Below are positions 56,334 to 64,000 of a DNA stretch of 64,000 nucleotides, piece after piece. Both the position numbers and the translations under genes were made by a program. The stretch comes from Parachlorella kessleri (lineage: Eukaryota; Chlorophyta; Trebouxiophyceae; Chlorellales; Chlorellaceae), in contig BBXU01002222.1 of the NCBI GenBank assembly GCA_001598975.1, positions 16,572 to 80,571 of the forward strand, written 5' to 3'. Each line of letters begins with the position of its first letter. Positions within the stretch are counted from its first letter, which is position 1. The notes below the pieces were generated by a model, which was not told the origin of the DNA, made no database searches, and worked only from the letters and a program-made list of their open reading frames with translations.

Positions 56334-59089
56334 CTACTTGAGCTTGTGGGCGGTGCCCTGGAATGCCTTCCACTTGCTATCGGGCTCGTCAGGCTTCTTG
56401 TCCTCCTGAGGAGGCCTGGGCGCCGCCGCCGCCGCCCCCGGCTGCTGGTTCTGCAGATGCATGCAAGCCGCCTTGGTTTGGCTGACTATGACATACCTAT
56501 GCATAGGTCCAGCCGGGCCTTGCAAGCATGTCTTGTATATAGTGTATGTATACACTGCTTACTACGAGCCTGGCCGAGGTTCGTTGCTTAGGTGTACCAA
56601 GGTTGTGCTTGACTTGCAAGGGCGACCGAAAGTTGCTAGACATGCCAACTAGACGAGGTTCGCTCCGCGAAGTGCGTGTGGGTGTTGCAAGGGTGCACGA
56701 GCCCTGCTGCTGCTCGGGTTCAAGCAAGCGCCCTTGCTGACTTGCCTTCTCAAACTTGGCAGCCAGTCGATCCTTGAACATGAGCTTGCCGGCCTTGCGT
56801 GGAGCAGAGCCTGCAAGTGAGTAATGCACACTCAAGTGCACACCCTGGCTTCTCTTGCAAGGGACACATGAACATACGCCCTCGCTTTCTTGCTCGATGC
56901 TCTTGAATACACAAGTTTCAAGACTTCCCCAGTGCGGCATGTGCGCTCTTGACGGACCACAGTCCTCAGCACCTGCCCTGCCTCCAGTCGCAGTGCTGCC
57001 CCCTCCTGACGCAGCCGGCGCTGGCCCTGCATACATACCTGTCTTGGGCGCGCTACCTGAGGCGGCAGCACCATTGCTGGCAGGCGGTGCTGCAGACCCC
57101 CCCGCCGCCCCCGGCCGACCCACGCCCGGCACGGGGATCGGCACCGGGTTTGACGGCCCTGCTGCCTTGCCATCCAGCCGCCGCCCCGTGCCAGCAAATG
57201 CCAGGAACTTGGGCTCCTCCGGCTCCGGTGCCGCCGGCTCTGCTGCGGCAGAACCCGCAGCCCCGCCGCTGCCGCCAGCCGCGGCTTGGCCGCTGGCTGC
57301 TGCCGGCGCCTGCTGCGGGGGCGGCTGCCGAGGTGGTTCCACATAGTCCAGCGGCTGCGCAAAGTCCACCTGCCAATGACACCACCGCAGTGTGCTAGTC
57401 AGTTTCAGGACCTGCCTTACCTCCCAGATTGGCCACGGGGCATAAGCTGCCAGCTCGCACAGATACCACACCCATATGCGGGCCAAAGCATACACTCAGC
57501 CAGACAGGTGCCACAACAAGAAAACCAAGCTCGACACTCACTGCACGACACTCACTGCAAGGAGAGGCGCTGGGACCGAGCTACCGCACTTTACATTGTA
57601 GGCAGTGAAGGCCGCTGCACCTCCTCAAAGCTTTCTTTGCAACGGCATGGAGGCTCCATGCCAAGCTTGAGCACGAAAACATTGCCGCAGGTGCAGTCGG
57701 CCCGCCCTCACCACCACGCACGCAACAATAGCAGCAACGGTTACACTGCACCTGGCCCACGCCCCGCACTAAGCCTTACCTCGCAGTCCGTCTCAATCAC
57801 CGAGATGGCGTCCTGCGGCTTGGCCTCAGTTATGTCTATGTAGTACTTCTTGTTGTTGTAGTGCACGCAGATGGTGTCACCAACTGCAAGAGTCAGCCAG
57901 GATTCCTGTCCACTCAACCACTCGCCATCCTGGCAGCTACATGCTGTAACCAAAAACTTATACCCCTCTTCCCGCCCGCCCAGCAGTCGTTGTAACGCCA
58001 GCCTCGATTGCAGTTTGCCTCGTGTCTGGCACTTGCCCCTTGGCATTCGGCTCGTCCCCGCCGTGTTGGCATCCATAGCTCGCCATATCTACAGCACCCA
58101 CTCTCATGCAGGCAGGCCACAGAGCGCACCTGTGAGGCAGCTGAAGTTACGCAGCGTTGTCTCCAGCACTGCTCGCGGGTTACTGATGTTTGTGAAGTCG
58201 GTGGTGTGGGGCTGCAGCTTGACGTACGTCCCCTTAGGAAGCGTGGCGTTCCGCAACGTCATGATGTCCCCCTCTTGCAGCAGCAGGTTTTGCATCATCT
58301 GCAACTAGGGCGCAGCCAACGGGGCCGCAGAATTCAAACAAGAGCAGGCGCCCATCCTCTGGGAGCCCCTTTTGAGGGCGTGTGGCAACATTGCCCCTGC
58401 AACTGCAGTGTGGTGAACTAACCTAGAATGCACTAACCTGCATGACAAACTAATTACTGCACCAATGGAAGTCTTCACCTGCCATCTGCAAGCCCACAAC
58501 CAGTGTCACTCAAAGGCAGCAGACCGCCGCTGAACAGACGGTGCCGCAGGTGTGTTGAGCGAAGCACACACTGGTAACCGGTCACTAAAATGAGGGTTTG
58601 TGTGCTTGACGGGGCTGAGGCGAGCAGCAGTACTGCAGCAAAGACAGTCACCTACCCAGTATGGCAGGTAAGCCATCCCTTCGTCGGCAATAAACTCCAG
58701 CACTCCGCAGTGCGTCTTTCTGCCGCCCCGCCGGTTCTCGACTTGAAAAAGCATAGGGTAGTCGATATGCAGCTGGGCTGCAGTCACACACGCCGGTAAG
58801 TCGGGCTACTGAGCTTGGCACAGCTGTAAGCAAAGCCAAGCTGCCCTGCAGCACGCTCACTCAGGACGAGTGTGGCCCATCACAAAGGCAGGCCTAATAA
58901 GCCCAGCTACTTGCCAAGACCAAGCCCCACAGGTTTACCTAGACGATCCAAAGCCGAGGGAGGGAGGAAAATCTTGTCACCACGCTCCGCCTCGGGCTTG
59001 TCCAAGAAGGACACTGGGTAGCACCTGTAGCTGGCTTCGAAACGGCCGCCGCCCCCCATGGGGCCAAAGCCCCCAAACATGCCAAACAT
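56334..59089 (-). CDS. UFD1: U FD1, ubiquitin-fusion degradation protein 1
   Basis: Exons 59089-58939, 58777-58656, 58298-58130, 57883-57780, 57369-57039, 56810-56746 and 56450-56334 give 352 residues. UFD1 pairs with NPL4 as the adaptor that brings poly-ubiquitylated proteins to the CDC48/p97 unfoldase, including in ER-associated degradation. The double-psi barrel N-domain is intact: [115 protein letters not shown] and [21 protein letters not shown]. The tail is Ala/Gly/Pro-rich with a conserved-looking [17 protein letters not shown] patch, probably the CDC48/NPL4-contact region. The last intron uses a GC donor (AAG followed by GCAAGT). The gene is head to head with ERH. Confidence 0.93.
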
Positions 59090-59577
59090 GCTGCCTACGC
59101 TTCTATGCTCCTCTGCTATGTGGCGCCCTGGATCACAAGCCGATCACTACCAAGGCTCCAAGCCGTAGATATGGCAGGTGCTACTGAAAAGCTGTTTGGG
59201 ATTTGGGTGACGGAATGCCTTCCTCCTCTGCTTCTACCTCCCGCAGGACGCACGGCAGTACATATTCAACTAGGCTTGGGCACGGATCATGCACTCTGCA
59301 TCAAACAGTGCTAAGAGATAATCAGCAGCATGGCATCCAAGTAGCAGAAGTGTGGCTCAAGCAATATAAGGAGTAATACTTGAACGGCAACTAGTGGCCA
59401 AGTCTTCTTCTCAGCTCCCATAGACAGCTCAGCTAGGGCGCAAGGCGCCAGCACACGTCGATACTACCTCAGGGGTTGGCGGCACTCGAAGATCAGTCAA
59501 CGATGGTGGGCGGCATCATGACGTTCCGCAAGTCAAGACTGGACAAGGAGGGCGCTCTGACTTCGATGCTAGGCCTG
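59090..59577. promoter_or_regulatory. Divergent promoter region, UFD1 / ERH
   Basis: About 490 bp between the two start codons. Two earlier in-frame ATGs for ERH (59503 and 59518) lie inside, so part of this may be ERH leader or coding sequence. No clear core element is visible. Confidence 0.35.
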
Positions 59578-60533
59578 ATGCAGGGGGACCGGGCTCATAC
59601 TATCCTATTGATGCAGACTGGCCCTGACAAGCGATCTAGGACTTTCATGGACTATGAGACTGTCACGCTCGCTATGGACGGTAAGCAGCACTCTGGACCG
59701 ACCTGTACATGTGACTGTGTGTTAGTCAAGCAGGCTGCCGTCTTACCCAGCCAGCAGTGGGAGGTTGCCCCGCCGGTAATGGAAAGCAACCGTGTGAAGC
59801 ACATGCTGTCAGTTCACAGAAATGGATGGTTTGGGCTCTTCCTTACGGGGTCCTCTGTTAGATGAAGCGCTTGGATGGCTGCTAGGTGGGCAGCAGGGCG
59901 CAAGGTGCGCTGCAGGTCTGTGCTGTCAGGCATAGACAACTTGCTCTGCGTCCTGCAGGCCTCTGCAGCACATTTGAACGTAAGCTGAAAGGTAGGCAAG
60001 CTGATGGGACACTGGGCTGTCTGCTGCATGTCACTTACTGCATAACAGTACTGATGAAACGGAAGAAACGTTACCAATGTTAGAACATGGAAACAAACCA
60101 TTGGGCACACCATGTGGACTGTAATATGCCTATGCATCACAGCGTCACCCGCTTTGTCGATAATTCCTGGTGTGGGCTGTTGCAGAGCTCAACCCCAACC
60201 TCCGCAGCATCACATACGACATTGGCGACCTGTACTCCTATATCGACCAGATGCCAGACCTTAGCGCGCTAGTCTTTGACCCGCAGCTTGCAGCATATAT
60301 CCCCTATGGTAAAGACTGGTGAGCACTGCGGCAGAAGCCGTCCCTGAGGCGATTTTGTATTCATCCATCCATCCATCGATTTGACAAATCGAAGTACTAG
60401 AATGGGTAATGTTGGCGGTCAAAGTGGGTGGTAGCTGACCCAGTAGTGTGGTAAGGCTTGTTGCAGGATAAAGAAGAAGGCGTACGTCCATTTAAAACGG
60501 CTAGCCGATGGCTTGCAGCAGCGCGGGAGATAG
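59578..60533 (+). CDS. ERH: Enhancer of rudimentary homologue (ERH)
   Basis: Exons 59578-59680, 59959-59991, 60186-60318 and 60467-60533 give 111 residues; the family is about 104. ERH is a small, highly conserved nuclear dimer that works with RNA-processing and RNA-decay partners and in the cell cycle. Landmarks in order are AHTILLMQTGPDKRSRTFMD, YETVTLAMDG, LCSTFERKLKELNPNLRSIT, YDIGDLYSYIDQMPDLSALV, AAYIPYGKDWIKKKAYVHLK and RLADGLQQRGR. The second exon is only 33 nt. The start at 59578 gives a family-like N-terminus (MQGDRAHTI); the in-frame ATGs at 59503 and 59518 would add about 20-25 residues not seen in the family. The penultimate donor splits the codon for the conserved Trp in KDWIK. 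Confidence 0.9.
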
Positions 60534-61832
60534 GAGGACTGTGCAGCTGGAAGTACACCTGAGTTTCCTCCCAGGGAAAAAGGGGTCCAGGACGGCTTCG
60601 CCTTGTTGCTTTGGCGCGCCAGAGACAACCTGGTGATGTCATGCTGTGCAGCACTGTGTTAGGCAGTCGCCCTTGGAGCAGCCTAGTGAACAGCCTTGGC
60701 TGGCATCACTTTCCTGAGCTCCTGCTGGGCATGTGCGCTTGCTGAAACTGCATGGCAAGCACGGTCTCTGCGGACTATCTGGCGTCATACTGTTCGAGGT
60801 GGCGGATGGGTAGGAGTTTGCTGTTTAGGCTGCAGGTGAGCTGCTGTCAAGGGTAGGGACACTGCTGGCAGTGGAGCCTTCGGCAGGGCTGCTGGCCATC
60901 TGCAGGCAGTTGTGTAGTCATTGTAAGCTATTGTGAGGGCGACGGGAGGTGTTGAAATGCATGCAACTCTCCGCCCTGGTCGTGGTTGGAGTCCTCACAC
61001 GCTATGCAGCTCGCAAGCCGTAGCTGCCGTGCACGTCGCTGCTGCCAAAGGTGGGCGTTGCGTGACTTGTGTCACCGGTTTGGCGAGGACTTCCCTTCTG
61101 AGGCATAACCTGAGCACACAGTTGTCTCTGCAAAGTTATCCTGTCTGGCACGGGTGGTGGACATGAATAACCTGTCCCCTCGAGAGGCCGAGGACGGACA
61201 TCGTGTTGGCGCTAACAGGAGGGGCCAGCTCCCTGCGCTGGAAAGGAGCTTGCCGGGCCAGGCACCCAGTGCAGTACATGCAGCCAGCCCTGTCAGTTAT
61301 GAGTCGTGCCCCGCATCATTATGGCCATGAGACGTCACCATTCTCCCCATTCTCAGCGCTGTCCTCCCTGCACAGCACGCATAGCAAAGTCAGGCCAATC
61401 TTTTTGCCAGCTGGCATTCATGACTCATCATGTGACTCATGCCAGTCGTACACTGTTTGGTTCTCGGATTCCCCAACTGGTGCCTATTGAACCGCACGCT
61501 TATGTCCCCATTCCAGACCCATTGGGCGATCTAGAGGCACTGCACTACCGGGGGTGCAACTTTTTTACATCCTGGCTGGACAGTGCGGGCCCATCTTTTG
61601 TGTCAGTCCCTCACCGTTAGACTTATATTGCACTCAGCCAACTGTGACTGGAGTGCAATTTTCAGGACTGAGCTTGGTGGTGGGGCAGCTCCATGGCTGC
61701 AACCACCCCTAGACTTCCAGGTCGGTGGCTTGAGCGCAGCTCCAACTTATTAATACAGTACTGCGAACTTCACCGCGACTGGGTAGGCCGAATAGAGAAG
61801 CACCACCTCTGAGCTCTGCATGCAGGCTGGAG
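60534..61832. other. Spacer between ERH and the O-fucosyltransferase-like gene
   Basis: About 1.3 kb. TGTAA at about 60922 may end ERH. A tttggcgcgcc core at about 60609 resembles an E2F-type site. ORFs at 61203-61490 and 61306-61620 have no recognisable content. The right end should hold the promoter of the next gene. Confidence 0.35.
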
Positions 61833-63919
61833 ATGAAGCGTGCTGGGGCCATCACAGTGGCGGTTGCTGCAACAGGGCTCTTGACAGTCCTGTCACTCGT
61901 CACGCTGAACACAGCCGCCTTGCACACTGTGGCTGCACGTGGCAGGCCAGGGCAAGGCAGGAGTGCGCCGCTGCCAGCAGCAGCTGGAGACGGCAGCCTC
62001 CCGTCAGGCTTCAGCTGGCAGGACTATGTATACTTCAACCCAGACCTCAACATCAGCTCAGAGGCCCTAGCCCGGTTCCACTACACTCACACAGGCCGCT
62101 ATGAGGGGCGCCCCTACCGGCGCATCCCCCTATACCTCAGCTACAACCCTGTATGGGGCCTTTGCAACCAGCTGTGGGACCACATACACATGGTGGCAGT
62201 GGCAGCTCACATGAATGCCTCCTTGGTAAAGTCGGTGGCCTACACTCGGGAGCCAGCAGCGGGGTTCAGTCAGAAGTTTGGCACGTTTGGGTTTGTGCAA
62301 ATCCCTTTGGAGTCGCTGCTTGATGTCGAGAGAATGAGGGCCTACTGGGCAAAGAGGGGCCTGGTTATAGTGGAGGTAGGGTGGCAGCTGCACATGCCCA
62401 GGGCTGCGGCCGCAGAGGTGCTTGCATGCCCTCGTGGCCTGTGCTGCTGCTGCTGTGCATATTGCAAGCCAGATAGACACTGGCCACGCGTTGCGTGCGT
62501 TAATGGTCTGAGCAGCCTGGCTCGATGCACGAATGTGGAGGGTCGCTTCTTGGGCTACTTGTCATTATATAGGAACCCCTGGCAAGGCTGTACTAGGGCA
62601 GTGATTGCCACGAGCCGCCAACCCTAACATAGTACCGTACCCAGCATTCTGCCATTGCTGTGCCTCAGGCTTGCAGTCAGGGGGGTTCCCTTGTTGTAGG
62701 AACCACCCGGGCCACCCCAATGTCTCACTGGCAGCATGGCCAAACAGCTTAATAAGTTAGCCAGCGACAAGCAGCACTGGACCGTACCAGAGGCAGCGCA
62801 GCACATTGCAGTCAAGGTTGGGCAGCTTGTGCGGCCAGTGCTGAGGCGGGATCCTGGGCTGGACCTGTGTGCGCAGCTCTACATGGGGAACCCACTGTTC
62901 TTCATCCACCAGCGGAGGTGAGTCCTACATGGCATGGCTGAGCTCCGGCAAGGGTTTGTTTCTATAGCTGCATAGCACAGCTCTCCTGGCAGGCAGCGCA
63001 TGTCATGAGGAAAGGGGGGGCTCCACACGCCGGCGGTGAAGTGTCTGTTGATCAGTGGCGAACTCTGGGGTTCCTCGCTTCATCGCCGGCAGTGCAACCA
63101 GGACAAGGAGGAGGAGGAGGGAAGATTACTTCTCCTGTAACACGGCTGGCAAGGGCCTGTCCACGGCCCGTTCCACACTTGCCGAACCCTTTCGTGGCTG
63201 CAGGTCTCTGCCCTTCATGAACATGGCGGTGCAGGGCCTCTTCTACAACTCCACGGTTGAGCAGGCTGCCCAGGCCATTAGGTCTGGTCTAGTCAGGAAG
63301 GCGGGGACAGGCTTCCAGGGTGTGCACCTGCGGATCGAGAGGGACTGGGGCTGGTTTGTTGACCACAAACAGGCAGGCGCTTCTCCGGGCTTGGCTTGAA
63401 GCCGCGTGGCATGTCCTAGGGTGTGCACAATTTTAGCCGGCAGCGGCGCTTGCATAGCCACATGTGTTCGCGGCTGACTGTGTGCAGGGATGGCCTACCG
63501 GCTTGCTTACGGTTTTCTTCTGCCCACTGCAGGACCTATTGGGCTGCTTCATTGCAGTGATGCAAACTGCTGGCTTCAGCAATAGCTCGGCGTGCTACGT
63601 GGCTTCAGGCATTTTCGGCTATGAGAGCGAGGCAGGTGCGGCACCACCACATCATCCTTCCACCCCTTCTGGCGGGTGTCCTGCTCGACCACGACCTCCA
63701 AGTTCTGCCGATTAGGAACCCATGGCGTGGCTGTTGGTGGGTTGCCTGGCGACTCAATGCCTGCGTGGCTCTGTTGCACGCACATCCCAATGACAAGTGC
63801 GGGCTGCCTGCTGACGTGCTGTGCAGCGATCCAGGCTCTGGAGGGCAGGTTGAGTCGCGAAGGGGTGTGTGGATCACTCCTCCACCAGCAGCTATTCCTG
63901 GCACCCGAGGTCATTGCAG
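61833..63919 (+). CDS. O-fucosyltransferase-like protein, 3' part beyond the window
   Basis: Exons visible: 61833-62375, 62700-62917, 63204-63372, 63533-63635 and 63827-63919, in phase, about 375 residues so far; a donor follows 63919 and the rest lies outside. It is a type II membrane protein with the anchor near residues 5-32 (ITVAVAATGLLTVLSLVTL), then a small module WQDYVYFNPDL...FHYTHTGRYEGRPY of the kind attached to many glycosyltransferases, then a GT domain. Family cues for the O-fucosyltransferase superfamily are LSYNPVWGLCNQLWDHIHMV (compare NPxGGLNNQ), the substrate-binding GVHLRIERDW (HLRxExD-like) and YVASGIFGYE. It should use GDP-fucose in the ER or Golgi, but the acceptor is unknown. 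The donor after 63372 is either GC, or a GT at 63358 that shortens the exon by five codons in the same phase. Confidence 0.7.
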
Positions 63920-64000
63920 GTTGGTCGGTCGGTTGGAGTGGTGGGTGGGTGGTGTGGTGTGTGTGTGGGGGGGGTGGGGGGTGGGGGGTGGGGGGTCGGG
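63920..64000 (+). repeat. G/T-rich low-complexity tract at window end
   Basis: From the donor at 63920 on, the sequence is almost only G and T: ggtgg and gtgt runs, then ggggggggtgggg blocks. It lies in the intron of the O-fucosyltransferase-like gene and has several G-runs that could form a quadruplex. Confidence 0.7.

Noticed and set aside
61203..61620. Two overlapping ORFs of about 100 codons upstream of the O-fucosyltransferase-like gene
   Set aside because: No family features and no splice continuity with the gene at 61833. Probably spacer or leader.

Overview
This is a nuclear segment of a plant-like alga, most likely a chlorophyte green alga. The reasons are: every recognisable gene is split by many short GT-AG introns; several families have their closest look-alikes in plants (plant-type histidinol-phosphate phosphatase, DUF579 methyltransferase, plant-type cytosolic histidyl-tRNA synthetase, plant ERH); base composition is G+C rich with long Gln, Ala, Pro and Gly runs; and TGTAA, the green-algal poly(A) signal, occurs downstream of several genes. 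I found no prokaryotic operon, CRISPR array, rRNA, intact tRNA or transposase. Exon models were built by hand from splice sites and reading phase. In almost every gene the phases close exactly, which is the main support for the models.

Layout. 1-1095: 3' end of a Q/P-rich gene. 1.8-9.3 kb: three tandem GT64 (exostosin-type) glycosyltransferase genes with the same four-exon structure. 9.7-15.8 kb (minus): a half-size ABCB-type ABC exporter, converging on the third GT64 gene. 16.8-18.5 kb (minus): a DUF579 (IRX15/GXM-like) polysaccharide methyltransferase, head to head with 18.8-20.6 kb (plus), a histidinol-phosphate phosphatase (IMPL2/HISN7 type). 21.15-30.6 kb (plus): an 18-exon cytosolic histidyl-tRNA synthetase with an N-terminal domain resembling histidine/phenylalanine ammonia-lyase. 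31.1-51.8 kb (minus): one giant gene, modelled with 41 exons and about 3350 residues, encoding an ATRX/ARIP4-like SNF2 remodeler. It has Agenet/Tudor-like segments before the ATPase and a RAD23-type XPC-binding domain after it. 52.3-55.1 kb (plus): a secretory saposin-like/Canopy (TLR4-regulator) protein. 56.3-59.1 kb (minus): UFD1, head to head with 59.6-60.5 kb (plus), ERH. 61.8 kb to the window end (plus): an O-fucosyltransferase-like gene, cut off by the window.

How the genes relate. Two themes recur. One is glycan and cell-wall work in the secretory pathway: three GT64 enzymes, the DUF579 methyltransferase and the O-fucosyltransferase. The other is histidine: the phosphatase that makes histidinol lies directly upstream, on the same strand, of the enzyme that charges tRNA-His, and that enzyme carries a lyase-like domain that seems to lack the catalytic triad. 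The most unusual protein is the SNF2 remodeler, because a RAD23-type XPC-binding fold behind an SNF2 motor suggests a chromatin-to-repair connection. Structural oddities include a relic of the ABC transporter's last exon between two GT64 copies, several GC-AG introns, and a splice donor embedded in a tetranucleotide repeat.
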